In this document: positions 15,412 through 24,612 of the stretch, in pieces
Position numbering within the stretch: the first letter of the stretch is position 1
Layout of the letters: each line of letters starts with the position of its first letter
Assembly: GCF_009720775.1 (NCBI RefSeq)
Contig: NZ_WNKW01000001.1
Coordinates: 372,001-436,000, forward strand
Reading direction: 5' to 3'
Length of the DNA stretch: 64,000 nucleotides
Source of the DNA: Pseudoduganella danionis
GTDB lineage: Bacteria > Pseudomonadota > Gammaproteobacteria > Burkholderiales > Burkholderiaceae_D
Notes under the pieces: model-generated
What the model was told of the DNA's origin: nothing
Seen by the model: the letters and a program-made list of their open reading frames with translations, nothing else
The model's database searches: none
Position numbers and translations under genes: made by a program

Positions 15412-16314
15412 ATGAGTACGACCACTCCTCGCCGCAAAGGCATCATTCTCGCCGGTGGTTCGGGCACCCGTCTGTATCCGATCACCATGAGCGTGTCCAA
15501 GCAGTTGCTGCCGATTTACGATAAGCCCATGATCTACCACCCGCTGACGGTGCTGATGCTGGCCGGGATTACGGAAATTCTGCTGATTTCCACGCCGCAG
15601 GATACGCCACGTTTCCGCGATCTGCTCGGTGACGGCAGCCAGTGGGGCTTGCAGCTCAGCTATGCGGTCCAGCCTTCGCCCGATGGTCTGGCCCAGGCTT
15701 TCATCATCGGCCGCGAATTCGTCGGCGATGCACCGTCCGCGCTCATCCTTGGCGACAATATCTACTACGGTAACGACCTCGACGCGCTGCTGCGCCACGC
15801 CACTGAGCAGACCGATGGCGCCACCGTGTTTGCCTACCACGTGCAGGACCCCGAACGTTATGGCGTGGTCGAGTTCGATGCCAACCATCAGGCCGTGTCG
15901 ATCGAAGAAAAGCCGCTCAAGCCCAAGTCCAACTACGCGGTGACGGGGCTGTATTTCTACGACAATCAGGTGTGCGATATCGCAGCCGGCATCAAGCCGT
16001 CGGCGCGGGGTGAACTGGAAATTACCGACGTCAACCGCGTGTATCTGGAAAAACAGCAGCTCAATGTGGAAGTGATGGGGCGCGGCATGGCCTGGCTGGA
16101 TACCGGCACCCATGAATCGTTGCTGGATGCTTCGCAGTTTATTGCGACCATCGAAAAACGTCAGGGCCTGAAAGTGGCGTGCCCGGAAGAGATCGCCTAT
16201 CGCAAGGGCTATATCGACGCGGCCCAGTTGCGCAAGCTGGCCGAGCCGCTGAAAAAGAATAACTATGGTCAGTATCTGCTGCAAATTCTTGAAGATAAGG
16301 TTGTACCGCGATGA
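15412..16314 (+). CDS. rfbA: Glucose-1-phosphate thymidylyltransferase
   Basis: First step of the rhamnose pathway: glucose-1-phosphate plus dTTP gives dTDP-glucose. The 300-aa protein begins with the nucleotidyltransferase signature [14 protein letters not shown] followed by [17 protein letters not shown], and has the GDNIYYG metal motif and the [11 protein letters not shown] region. Length is normal. Its stop overlaps rfbC by 4 bases, implying translational coupling. Confidence 0.97.
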   Translation: MSTTTPRRKGIILAGGSGTRLYPITMSVSKQLLPIYDKPMIYHPLTVLMLAGITEILLISTPQDTPRFRDLLGDGSQWGLQLSYAVQPSPDGLAQAFIIGREFVGDAPSALILGDNIYYGNDLDALLRHATEQTDGATVFAYHVQDPERYGVVEFDANHQAVSIEEKPLKPKSNYAVTGLYFYDNQVCDIAAGIKPSARGELEITDVNRVYLEKQQLNVEVMGRGMAWLDTGTHESLLDASQFIATIEKRQGLKVACPEEIAYRKGYIDAAQLRKLAEPLKKNNYGQYLLQILEDKVVPR

Positions 16315-16859
16315 AAGTGATGACTACGCCGCTGGAAGGCGTACTGCTGCTGGAACCCAAGGTATTTGGCGATGAGCGCGGTTTTTTCTTCGAAAGCTAT
16401 AACGGTCGCCGCTTCGCCGAGCTGACGGGCGTGGAGACGGCCTTTGTGCAGGATAACCACTCGCGTTCGCTCAAGGGCGTGCTGCGTGGTATGCACTACC
16501 AGATCCGTCAGGCTCAGGGCAAACTGGTGCGCGCTAGCTCGGGTAGCGTGTTCGATGTGGTGGTGGATATGCGCAAGAGTTCCAGCACCTTCGGCCAGTG
16601 GTTCGGTACCGAGCTGTCGGCTGAGAACAAGCTGCAGATGTGGATACCGCCCGGTTTTGCCCATGGCTTCATGGTCACCAGCGATGCAGCCGAATTCCTC
16701 TACAAGACGACGGATTACTGGGCGCCCGAACACGAACGTTCGGTGCTGTGGAACGATCCGGCCATCGGCATACAGTGGCCTGAGCTAGGCATGGCGCCGC
16801 TGCTGTCGGGTAAAGATCAGGCGGCAGCGTTGCTGGCCGATGCCGAGGTGTTCGCATGA
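16311..16859 (+). CDS. rfbC: dTDP-4-dehydrorhamnose 3,5-epimerase
   Basis: Third step of the rhamnose pathway, a cupin epimerase of 182 aa. Family motifs are [13 protein letters not shown], the QDNHSRS loop, the catalytic-His segment GMHYQI, and PPGFAHGF. It overlaps rfbA and rfbD by 4 bases at each end (ATGA junctions), so the four rfb genes are one tightly coupled unit in the order B-A-C-D. Confidence 0.97.
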   Translation: MKVMTTPLEGVLLLEPKVFGDERGFFFESYNGRRFAELTGVETAFVQDNHSRSLKGVLRGMHYQIRQAQGKLVRASSGSVFDVVVDMRKSSSTFGQWFGTELSAENKLQMWIPPGFAHGFMVTSDAAEFLYKTTDYWAPEHERSVLWNDPAIGIQWPELGMAPLLSGKDQAAALLADAEVFA

Positions 16860-17713
16860 AAATCCTGCTGACGGGCAGCACGGGCCAGGTAGGTTATGAA
16901 CTGGCCCGCAGCCTGCAAGGCGTGGGCGATGTCGTGGCTGTGGATCGTCAACAGATGGATCTGGCTGATCTGGATCAGGTACGTCGCGTGATCCGCGCCG
17001 TGCAGCCGAATATGATCGTCAATCCGGCCGCCTACACGGCGGTAGACAAAGCTGAAAGCGAGCCGGAACTGGCGTTCCGGGTAAACGCCGAAGCCCCGGC
17101 CTTGATGGCCGAAGAAGCCCGTAGCTTGGGGGCGTCTCTGGTGCATTATTCGACCGACTATGTATTCGATGGCACGCAGTCCGGCGCGCGCGTGGAAGAT
17201 GACGCCACGGGGCCTCTGAATGTGTATGGCGCCAGCAAGCTGGCCGGTGAGCAGGCCATCGCAGCGTCAGGGATACCGCACCTGATCTTCCGTACTAGCT
17301 GGGTGTATGGGATGCGCGGCAAGAATTTTCTGCTGACCATGTTGCGGCTGGCGCGCGAGCGCGACGAGTTGCGTGTGGTGGCCGACCAGCATGGCGCGCC
17401 TACGTGGAGCCGCACGATTGCCGATGTGACGGCGCAAGTGCTGGCGCAAGCGCATGCAGGCGGGCGCGAATGGTGGGTGCAGAACCGCGGGGTCTATCAT
17501 CTGACGGCGCAAGGCCAGACCACGTGGTATGACTTCACCCGCGCCATTCTGGCCGAAGCGGGCATAGCTTGCCGCGTGGTGCCGATTAGCAGTGCCGAGT
17601 ATCCGGTGCCGGCCCGGCGCCCCGAGTATTCGGTACTTTCCAGCGAGCGGCTGATGAGCCGTTTCTGCCATTTGCCTGAATGGCAACAGGCGCTGCAGTT
17701 ATGTATGCGCTGA
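16856..17713 (+). CDS. rfbD: dTDP-4-dehydrorhamnose reductase
   Basis: Last step of dTDP-L-rhamnose synthesis, NADPH-dependent reduction. The 285-aa protein starts with the Rossmann motif LLTGSTGQVGYEL, has the NPAAYTAVDKAE segment, the STDYVFDG block and catalytic YGASKLAGE (Tyr-x3-Lys). It is the last gene of the operon; the next gene starts 277 bases later after several hairpins. Confidence 0.96.
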   Translation: MKILLTGSTGQVGYELARSLQGVGDVVAVDRQQMDLADLDQVRRVIRAVQPNMIVNPAAYTAVDKAESEPELAFRVNAEAPALMAEEARSLGASLVHYSTDYVFDGTQSGARVEDDATGPLNVYGASKLAGEQAIAASGIPHLIFRTSWVYGMRGKNFLLTMLRLARERDELRVVADQHGAPTWSRTIADVTAQVLAQAHAGGREWWVQNRGVYHLTAQGQTTWYDFTRAILAEAGIACRVVPISSAEYPVPARRPEYSVLSSERLMSRFCHLPEWQQALQLCMR

Positions 17714-17754
17714 TCCGCCAGCGGTTCCCTTCCAGTTGTATCCTTTGGTAAGCA

Positions 17755-17878
17755 AGCCTGCCTGTCCGGCGGCAGGCTGCTATGATGCCGGCGCCTTGCA
17801 ACGGGCAGCGGTAGGCCGATGTGCTGTGTGCCTGCGTTGCAAAAGCGCGGCGGCAAGTCTGGTTTAGGACAGACTTGC
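17755..17878 (+). promoter_or_regulatory. Hairpin-rich leader between rfbD and the WecA-like gene, with an ops-like octamer
   Basis: Three inverted repeats sit in this gap. They are AGCCTGCC/GGCAGGCT (17755-17762 with 17771-17778), TTGCAACG/CGTTGCAA (17796-17803 with 17835-17842) and GCAAGTCT/AGACTTGC (17853-17860 with 17871-17878). The first could terminate the rfb operon, although no U-tract follows. Inside the loop of the second lies AGCGGTAG (17807-17814), one base from the GGCGGTAG core of ops/JUMPstart elements found before polysaccharide operons. The regulatory reading is inference; the repeats themselves are exact. Confidence 0.5.
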
Positions 17879-17990
17879 TGCGTAAATGCCGGTTCGGACG
17901 GCTGAATCCGGTACAATCGCGTGTCAGTCTGCAGGCGGCGGGAGACGTACAAGGTCTACCGGATGTCCTCAGTCTTTTTATTATAAAAAT

Positions 17991-19085
17991 ATGTTTTCCT
18001 TCCTCCTGAGCTTTGTTGCTTCGGCACTGCTAACCCTGCTGGTGATCAAAGAAGCGCGCTTGCATGGTCCGGCCTTGGACGCGGACTTCTTGGGAGTGCA
18101 AAAAGTTCATGTGCACCATGTGGCACGCATCGGTGGCTTGTCGATCTTTCTTTCGGTCGCCCTCAGCTCCGTGATTTCCCTGTGGCGCGTGCCCGCCATG
18201 ACCTACTGGCTGCTGGTGCTGCTGGGCTGTTCCTTCTTCGCCTTTGTGGGCGGCATCGTGGAAGACTACACGGGCAAGGTGAGTGCTGGCCGACGGCTGG
18301 TGCTGACCATGATCGCGGCAGCCATGGGCTATTTCCTGCTCGATGCGCGCGTCGACCGGCTGGACTGGCTGTTTTCCTCGTGGATGCTGCCGTATATGTG
18401 GCTGACCCTGCCACTGACCGTGCTGGCCGTGGCCGGCATTGCCAATGCCGTCAATATCATTGACGGCTTCAACGGTCTGGCCAGCGTGGTGGTGATCTGC
18501 ATGCTGCTCTCGCTCGGCTATGTGGCGCTGCAGGTCAACGATATGTTCGTGCTGATAGCGGCCCTGATGGTGGCCGGTGCTACGGCCGGCTTCCTGATCT
18601 GGAATTACCCGGTAGGCATGATCTTCCTCGGTGACGGCGGTGCCTATTTCATCGGCTTCATGCTGGGCGAGCTGGCGTTGCTGCTGGTGATGCGCAATCC
18701 GCAAGTGTCGACCTGGTATGCAGCGCTGCTGCTGATCTATCCCACTTTCGAAACCCTGTTCTCGGTCTACCGCCGCATGTTTGTGCGCGGTAAGTCACCG
18801 GCCATGCCGGACGGTATACACCTGCACAGCCTGATTTTCCGCCGCATCGTCCAGTGGGCCGTGGGGCGCAAGGAAGCCCGTGCCCTGATCCGGCGTAATT
18901 CCATGACTTCGCCTTATCTGTGGCTGTTCTCGCTGATGGCAGTGATACCGGCTACCGTATTCTGGCGCCATACATGGATCTTGATGCTTTCCTGTATATT
19001 GTTTATTGTCAGTTATGTATGGATATATGTGCGTATCGTGCGCTTCAAGGCGCCGCGCTGGATGATCCGGCATAAGAAAACCTGA
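17991..19085 (+). CDS. Glycosyltransferase family 4, WecA/WbpL-like undecaprenyl-phosphate sugar-1-phosphate transferase
   Basis: Polytopic inner-membrane enzyme (364 aa, about ten hydrophobic segments) that would move a HexNAc-1-phosphate from a UDP-sugar to undecaprenyl phosphate to start O-antigen or similar glycan assembly. Signature motifs are the acidic VEDYTGKVSAG region, NAVNIIDGFNGLA, FLGDGGAYFIGF and a HIHG-type loop (GIHLHSLIFRR). I chose ATG 17991 because the membrane helix begins at once; the open frame continues 35 codons upstream into Arg/Gly-rich, non-membrane sequence. It lies between rfb and the phosphomutase gene, fitting a surface-polysaccharide role. Confidence 0.87.
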   Translation: MFSFLLSFVASALLTLLVIKEARLHGPALDADFLGVQKVHVHHVARIGGLSIFLSVALSSVISLWRVPAMTYWLLVLLGCSFFAFVGGIVEDYTGKVSAGRRLVLTMIAAAMGYFLLDARVDRLDWLFSSWMLPYMWLTLPLTVLAVAGIANAVNIIDGFNGLASVVVICMLLSLGYVALQVNDMFVLIAALMVAGATAGFLIWNYPVGMIFLGDGGAYFIGFMLGELALLLVMRNPQVSTWYAALLLIYPTFETLFSVYRRMFVRGKSPAMPDGIHLHSLIFRRIVQWAVGRKEARALIRRNSMTSPYLWLFSLMAVIPATVFWRHTWILMLSCILFIVSYVWIYVRIVRFKAPRWMIRHKKT

Positions 19086-19131
19086 GCGCTAGCCGCTGTC
19101 CCTTTTAACTTTTAAATCTGATCGATACATC

Positions 19132-20514
19132 ATGGTTCCAATTTCCCCGTCCATCTTCAAGGCTTACGACATCCGCGGCATCATCGATAAAACGCTGGAT
19201 GCTGGCGTCGCACACAAGATAGGTCAGGCCTTCGGCCAGGCCGCGCTGGCCAAGGGCGAGCGCACGGTGGTAATCGGCCGCGATGGCCGTTTGTCCGGCC
19301 CTGCGCTGGCCGCGGCACTGGCCCAGGGTCTGCAGGCCGCAGGCGTGAATGTGATCGATCTGGGCGTGGTGGCCACGCCTATGGTGTACTTCGGTACCAA
19401 TGTGCTGGGCGCGGCGTCCGGCATCATGGTTACGGGTAGCCATAATCCGCCTGACTACAACGGTTTCAAAATGGTGCTGGCCGGCGAAGCCATCCACGGT
19501 GCCGCCATTACCGCGCTGTACGATGCCATCGTGGCGCATGACGGCAGCAGCGCCGCCACGCCGGGCAGCTACAGCACCCACGATATCCGCGCCCAGTACC
19601 TCGAGCGCATCATCGGCGACGTCAAGCTGGCGCGCCCGATCAAGATCGCCGTCGATTGCGGCAATGGCGTGGCCGGTGCGTTCGCACCTGACCTGTTCCG
19701 TGGCATGGGCTGCGACGTGATCGAAATGTTCTGCGAGGTGGATGGCAACTTCCCTAACCACCACCCTGATCCGGCCCATCCGGAAAACCTGCAGGACCTG
19801 ATCCGTGTGCTGCAGGACACTGATGCCGAACTCGGGATTGCCTTCGATGGCGATGGCGACCGTCTGGGCGTGGTGACCAAAGATGGCCAGATCATCTTCC
19901 CGGACCGCCAGATGATGCTGTTTGCGGCCGATGTGCTGACCCGCCATCCGGGCGAGCAGATACTGTACGACGTCAAATGCACGCGCCATCTGGCACCGTG
20001 GATCAGCAAGCACGGTGGCGTGCCGCTGATGTACAAGACCGGCCACTCGCTGGTGAAAGCCAAGCTGCGTGAAACGGGTGCGCCGCTGGGCGGCGAAATG
20101 AGCGGCCATATCTTCTTCAAGGACCGCTGGTACGGTTTCGATGACGGCCTGTATTCGGGTGCACGTCTGCTGGAAATCCTCACCCGTGTCGCCGATCCGT
20201 CGGCCCTGCTGAATTCTCTGCCGCAGTCGGACAGTACGCCGGAACTGCATCTGCACCTGAACGAAGGCGAAAACGTCCAACTGATGGATCAGCTGCGCAG
20301 CAATGCCGAATTCCCCGGCAATCAGCAGATCATCACCATCGACGGCCTGCGCGTGGAATACGAAGACGGCTTCGGTCTGGCCCGTTCGTCCAACACCACG
20401 CCGGTGATCGTGATGCGCTTTGAAGCGGAAACCCCGGCAGCGTTGGCACGCATCCAGGGCCAGTTCAAGCGCGTGATTCTGGCGGCCAAGCCGGACGCCG
20501 AGCTGCCATTCTGA
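19132..20514 (+). CDS. Phosphomannomutase/phosphoglucomutase (AlgC/ManB type)
   Basis: Interconverts hexose-6-phosphate and hexose-1-phosphate, supplying mannose-1-P or glucose-1-P; the latter is the substrate of RfbA upstream. The 460-aa protein shows FKAYDIRGI at the start, the phosphoserine loop TGSHNPPDYNGFKM, the Mg-binding DGDGDRLGV and the sugar-binding GEMSGHIFF. The length and these motifs match AlgC-type bifunctional enzymes, not GlmM. The gene ends four bases before the waaC start. Confidence 0.92.
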   Translation: MVPISPSIFKAYDIRGIIDKTLDAGVAHKIGQAFGQAALAKGERTVVIGRDGRLSGPALAAALAQGLQAAGVNVIDLGVVATPMVYFGTNVLGAASGIMVTGSHNPPDYNGFKMVLAGEAIHGAAITALYDAIVAHDGSSAATPGSYSTHDIRAQYLERIIGDVKLARPIKIAVDCGNGVAGAFAPDLFRGMGCDVIEMFCEVDGNFPNHHPDPAHPENLQDLIRVLQDTDAELGIAFDGDGDRLGVVTKDGQIIFPDRQMMLFAADVLTRHPGEQILYDVKCTRHLAPWISKHGGVPLMYKTGHSLVKAKLRETGAPLGGEMSGHIFFKDRWYGFDDGLYSGARLLEILTRVADPSALLNSLPQSDSTPELHLHLNEGENVQLMDQLRSNAEFPGNQQIITIDGLRVEYEDGFGLARSSNTTPVIVMRFEAETPAALARIQGQFKRVILAAKPDAELPF

Positions 20515-20518
20515 CGCC

Positions 20519-21532
20519 ATGACGCCAGCTACCACCGGCAGCAAGCCGTTAAACATTCTGCTGGTGCGCGTCTCCTCGCTGGGCGACGTGCTGCATAACC
20601 TGCCGATGGTGGCCGACATCGCCCGCCACTACCCCGACGCGAATATCGACTGGGTGGTGGAGGAGGGCTATGTCAGTCTGGTGCGGCTTAACGCGCGGGT
20701 GCGCAACATCATCCCGTTTGCGCTGCGGCGCTGGCGCAAGAGTCTGGGCAAGCCGGAAACCCGCGCCGAAATGAAGGCCTTCTGGCGCACCCTGCGCCAG
20801 CAGCAGTACGATTATGTGTTCGATACCCAGGGCCTGCTCAAGACGGGCGTGATCATGGGCGCAGCGCGCATCGTGCCCGGTGGCCGCAAAGTGGGCCTGG
20901 CCAACGGTAGCGAAGGCTCGGGTTACGAAGGCATTTCGCGCATCTTCCATAACCTCAGCGTGCCGACCGATCCGCGCACCCATGCCGTAGCGCGTGGCCG
21001 TATCGTGGCTGGCGCTGCGCTGGGCTACGCAGTCGATACGCCGGCCGATTTCGGCCTGCCTGAAGTATCGCTGAATGAGCCGCGACCCGACTGGATGCCG
21101 GACCAGCCGTACGCCGTGTACTTCCATGGCACGGCGCGCGACGCCAAGAAATGGGCGCCGGAAAACTGGATCGCACTGGGGCGCGAACTGGCGCCTATGC
21201 CTATTCTGCTGCCTTGGGGTTCGCCGAAAGAACTGGCGGAAGCGCAGGTGCTGGCCGCTGGCCTGCCGAATGCGCGCGTGTTGCCCAAGCTGTCCATGGC
21301 CGATGCCATGCTGCTGGCGCGCCATGCAGGGCTGGTGATCGGCGTCGATACGGGCCTGACCCATATTGCGGCGGCCTTTGTGCGGCCAACGGTGGAAATC
21401 TATGCCGATTCACCGCGCTGGAAGACGGAAGGCAACTGGTCGCCGCGCATCCTCAATCTGGGCGATCAGGGCACGCCGCCCTCGGTGGCCGAAGTACTGG
21501 CCGCAGCCCGCAGCCTGCTGGCGCAAGGCTAA
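20519..21532 (+). CDS. waaC: Lipopolysaccharide heptosyltransferase I
   Basis: Adds the first L-glycero-D-manno-heptose to Kdo2-lipid A in LPS inner-core synthesis. The 337-aa GT9 protein has the N-terminal ILLVRVSSLGDVLHNLPMV motif, the YAVYFHGTARDAKKWAPENW acceptor/donor region and the C-terminal VIGVDTGLTHIAAA motif. It follows the phosphomutase by four bases and precedes waaA by 17, so phosphomutase, waaC and waaA look like one transcript. Confidence 0.93.
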   Translation: MTPATTGSKPLNILLVRVSSLGDVLHNLPMVADIARHYPDANIDWVVEEGYVSLVRLNARVRNIIPFALRRWRKSLGKPETRAEMKAFWRTLRQQQYDYVFDTQGLLKTGVIMGAARIVPGGRKVGLANGSEGSGYEGISRIFHNLSVPTDPRTHAVARGRIVAGAALGYAVDTPADFGLPEVSLNEPRPDWMPDQPYAVYFHGTARDAKKWAPENWIALGRELAPMPILLPWGSPKELAEAQVLAAGLPNARVLPKLSMADAMLLARHAGLVIGVDTGLTHIAAAFVRPTVEIYADSPRWKTEGNWSPRILNLGDQGTPPSVAEVLAAARSLLAQG

Positions 21533-21549
21533 GGACTGCTGGCACCATT

Positions 21550-22893
21550 ATGCGATTGATCTATTCCTTACTCTGGTGGCTGGCCTTGCCACTGGTGCTG
21601 ACCCGATTGTGGCTGCGCGGCCGCAAAGAACCCGGCTACCGCCAGCACTGGGGCGAGCGGCTCGGTTTCTATGGCGCGCCCATGGCAGGCGCAGGGCAGG
21701 TGCTGTGGGTGCACGCCGTCTCGGTGGGCGAAACCCGCGCGGCCGAGCCGCTGGTGGATGCCTTGCTGGCAGCCTATCCGGACAGCCGCATTATCCTGAC
21801 CCACATGACGCCGACGGGCCGCGCCACCGGCAAAGCTTTGTTTGCCCGCCATGGCGCGCGTCTGCAACAGGCTTATCTGCCGTATGACACGGCCAGCATG
21901 GTGGGACGCTTCATCCGCCATTTCCGTCCTGCCGTCTGCGTCCTGATGGAGACGGAAGTGTGGCCGAATCTGATTGCCGTCTGCGGCGCACGCAGTGTGC
22001 CGGTGGTGCTGGCCAATGCCCGTTTGTCCGAGCGGTCGTTGCGCAAATCGCGCCGCCTCGGTTCGCTGCTGCTCGACGCGGCGCGCGGCATTACGCTGGT
22101 GGCGGCGCAAACGCAGGCCGATGCCGAGCGGGTACGTTCGCTGGGCGTAGCGCGGGTGGAAGTCACGGGCAGCATCAAGTTCGATGTGGTGGTGGCACCG
22201 GCCGCGCTGCAGATCGGTGCGCGCCTGCGTGCTGCCATCGGCTCGCGCCCCGTGCTGCTGTGTGCCAGCACGCGTGAAGGTGAAGAAGAACTGATACTGG
22301 CTGCTTTCGAGCAGGCGCGTGCCAGTCTGCCGCAGGATGTGCTGCTGCTGATCGTGCCGCGTCATCCGCAACGCTTCGCCGATGTGGAAGCCATGATAGT
22401 CAGCCATGGCCTGCGTGTGCAGCGCCGCAGCGCGCTGGCGCTGGGGCAGGAATCGGCCACGCTGCAGGAAGACGGCGCGGCCAACCCTGCCGGACTGGCA
22501 GCGGATACGGATGTACTGCTGGGTGACTCGATGGGCGAAATGTTTGCCTATTACGCTGCCTGCGACTGCGCGTTCGTGGGCGGCAGCCTGCTGCCGCTGG
22601 GCGGGCAGAATCTGATCGAACCGGCCGCACTGGGTAAGCCTGTGCTGATCGGTCCGCATACCTTCAACTTTGCACTGGTGACGGAAGATGCGCTGGCCGC
22701 CGGTGGCGCGCTGCGCGTGGCCGATGCTGCAGAGCTGATGCAGACTGCGGCGCGGCTGCTCAACGATGCTGCCGCCCGCGACAGCATGGGCCAGCAGGCG
22801 CTCGCCTTCGCCAACCAGCACCGCGGCGCCACCGCCCGTACGCTGGCCTTGCTGCCTGCCCTGATCGCGCCGGACCAGCAGTCTAGCCGCTAA
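21550..22893 (+). CDS. waaA: 3-deoxy-D-manno-octulosonic acid (Kdo) transferase
   Basis: Inner-membrane GT30 enzyme transferring Kdo from CMP-Kdo to the lipid A precursor. The 447-aa product has an N-terminal membrane anchor (IYSLLWWLALPLVL), the HAVSVGETRAAEPLV motif with the catalytic Glu, ETEVWPNLI, the LANARLSERS segment and FVGGSLLPLGGQN near the C-terminus. ATG 21550 is the only start that places the anchor first; an AAGGA overlaps the waaC stop. It faces the next gene with 3 bases between stop codons. Confidence 0.95.
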   Translation: MRLIYSLLWWLALPLVLTRLWLRGRKEPGYRQHWGERLGFYGAPMAGAGQVLWVHAVSVGETRAAEPLVDALLAAYPDSRIILTHMTPTGRATGKALFARHGARLQQAYLPYDTASMVGRFIRHFRPAVCVLMETEVWPNLIAVCGARSVPVVLANARLSERSLRKSRRLGSLLLDAARGITLVAAQTQADAERVRSLGVARVEVTGSIKFDVVVAPAALQIGARLRAAIGSRPVLLCASTREGEEELILAAFEQARASLPQDVLLLIVPRHPQRFADVEAMIVSHGLRVQRRSALALGQESATLQEDGAANPAGLAADTDVLLGDSMGEMFAYYAACDCAFVGGSLLPLGGQNLIEPAALGKPVLIGPHTFNFALVTEDALAAGGALRVADAAELMQTAARLLNDAAARDSMGQQALAFANQHRGATARTLALLPALIAPDQQSSR

Positions 22894-22896
22894 ATT

Positions 22897-23835
22897 TCAC
22901 GGAAACAGTACCGGCAATTCCTGCGCGCGCTTGCGCAGCAGGTTGCGGGCTTCTTCGTATTCGGGATAGATCAGGCCTACCGTATTCCAGAAGCGGGCGC
23001 TGTGGTTCATTTCGAGGATGTGCGCCAGCTCGTGCGCGATCACGTAGTCGATCAGCGGCAGCGAGAAGTGGATCAGTTTCCAGTTCAGGCGGATTTTGCG
23101 CTCGGCCGTGCACGAGCCCCAGCGCGTGCCGGCCGACGACAGGCCGAAAGCGCTGTAGCGCACGCCCAGCCGTTCCGCATACAGGTCGAGCCGCTGCACG
23201 AAGAGCTGCTTGGCTTCCTGCTGATACCACGCTTTGACGCGTTCCTTGAGCAGCTCTTCCGTCGCCCCGGGCACGAGGATGATGCTCAGGGTGCGCGTCT
23301 CGGCATCATAGCTGCTGCGGTTGCGGCCACCGACCAGCAGGCGCAGGCTGATGTCGCTGCCCAGATAGGGCAGCTTGGCGCCATCGACCCATTCCACCGG
23401 CGGTTTTTCGAGCCGCGCCGCACGGCGTTCGCGCCGTTCTTTCAGTTTGCTGAGTATCCAGTGCTGTTTGGCGTGGATAGCATTGTCGATTTCGGCGATG
23501 CTGATGCGCTTGGGCGCGGTGATGCGCAGCCCTTCATCATCAATCATGAAGCCTATCGAACGGCGGGTAGAGCGGCGTAGCGAATATTCGAGCACGAAGT
23601 CGCCCACCAGCAGTTGGCGCTTGGGCGGCTGCTCGGCCGTGGGCGGCGTGGCGGCACGCGGCTTTAAGGGAACGGCGGTTTGTGGTGGTGCGACGTAAGG
23701 AGAAACGGGTGGTGGCTGGCGCGGCGTGCCACCGGATGGCGTAGTCCATACCGGTTCGGTATAGACGGGCCGCGCAGGCGCTGCTTCGCGGCCGAACAGG
23801 TCTAGCTGGCTGGTGTCCGGCTTGGCCGGCTGCAC
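22897..23835 (-). CDS. YgjP/SprT-like M48-family metal-dependent hydrolase
   Basis: Putative zinc metallopeptidase of the DUF45/YgjP family. The C-terminal domain has DYVIAHELAHILEMNHSARF with the HExxH zinc site (here HELAH), preceded by GTRWGSCTAERKIRLNW, the family's other conserved block. The N-terminal 80 residues are Pro-rich and carry QLDLFG. The start is uncertain: the only in-frame ATG (24021) would overlap plsC by about 170 bases, so I use GTG 23835, just past the plsC stop. It ends the leftward block that begins with glyQ. Confidence 0.82.
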   Translation of the reverse strand: MQPAKPDTSQLDLFGREAAPARPVYTEPVWTTPSGGTPRQPPPVSPYVAPPQTAVPLKPRAATPPTAEQPPKRQLLVGDFVLEYSLRRSTRRSIGFMIDDEGLRITAPKRISIAEIDNAIHAKQHWILSKLKERRERRAARLEKPPVEWVDGAKLPYLGSDISLRLLVGGRNRSSYDAETRTLSIILVPGATEELLKERVKAWYQQEAKQLFVQRLDLYAERLGVRYSAFGLSSAGTRWGSCTAERKIRLNWKLIHFSLPLIDYVIAHELAHILEMNHSARFWNTVGLIYPEYEEARNLLRKRAQELPVLFP

Positions 23836-23852
23836 CAGCGTGACCAGATCGT

Positions 23853-24593
23853 CTAGCCAGCGTTGTAGACGTGGGGCGAAATGACGCGCATTTCTGATTC
23901 TATCCAATTTTCCACCTGTTGCATCATCGCTTCCGGAGTCTGGCCTTCCGGTGAAATCGGTTTGCCTATCGATACTGTAACAAGACCGGGGCGCTTGATG
24001 AAAGAATTTTTTGGCCAGCATTCGCCGGAATTATGCGCAATCGGTACGACCACGGCGCCCGTTTCGATGGCGAGGCGGGTGCCGCCGCTTTTGTATTTGC
24101 CGGCCTGACCGACAGGGATGCGCGTCCCTTCCGGGAACATGATAATCCACTGGCCGTCCGCGAGGCGGCGCTTGCCGTGACGGACCACGTGCTGGAAGGC
24201 GTTTTTGCCTTGCGAGCGGTCGATGGGAATCATGCGCAGCAGCGCCATGGCCCAGCCGAAGAACGGGATGTAGAGGATCTCTTTTTTGAAGACGAACACC
24301 AGCGGACGTGGCAGATTAGGCAGCAGGAAGATGGTTTCCCATGCCGACTGGTGCTTGGCCAGTACCACGGCCGGCGCGTCGGGGAAGTTCTCCGCGCCTT
24401 TGATTTCGTAGCGGATGCCGCAGATGACTTTCAGGCACCAGATCATGAACACGTTCCAGCGCGCGGTGACGTAGAAGCGCTGGTTGTACGGCAGCGGCGC
24501 GACGAGGAAGCACACGCAGGCCCAGACGATGGTGGAGATCACCATGATGATGGTGAAAATCAGGGAACGTAAAAACAGTACGGGATGACCCAA
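23853..24593 (-). CDS. plsC: 1-acyl-sn-glycerol-3-phosphate acyltransferase (PlsC)
   Basis: Makes phosphatidic acid from lysophosphatidic acid at the inner membrane. The 246-aa protein starts with two hydrophobic segments and has AKHQSAWETIFL (H-x4-E in place of the common H-x4-D), MFPEGTRIPVGQ and the VPIAHNSGECW motif. I place the start at TTG 24593 because a GGAG lies six bases before it. The upstream ATG (24644) would overlap gmhB by 32 bases and adds a Pro/Arg-rich tail unlike the family. Lies 19 bases after gmhB. Confidence 0.86.
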   Translation of the reverse strand: MGHPVLFLRSLIFTIIMVISTIVWACVCFLVAPLPYNQRFYVTARWNVFMIWCLKVICGIRYEIKGAENFPDAPAVVLAKHQSAWETIFLLPNLPRPLVFVFKKEILYIPFFGWAMALLRMIPIDRSQGKNAFQHVVRHGKRRLADGQWIIMFPEGTRIPVGQAGKYKSGGTRLAIETGAVVVPIAHNSGECWPKNSFIKRPGLVTVSIGKPISPEGQTPEAMMQQVENWIESEMRVISPHVYNAG

Positions 24594-24612
24594 TGCAGAC
24601 TCCAAAAACGGT

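Noticed and set aside
17821..18009. Short plus-strand open frame in the leader before the WecA-like gene
   Set aside because: It overlaps the true start of the transferase in another frame and lies within hairpins; no coding features.
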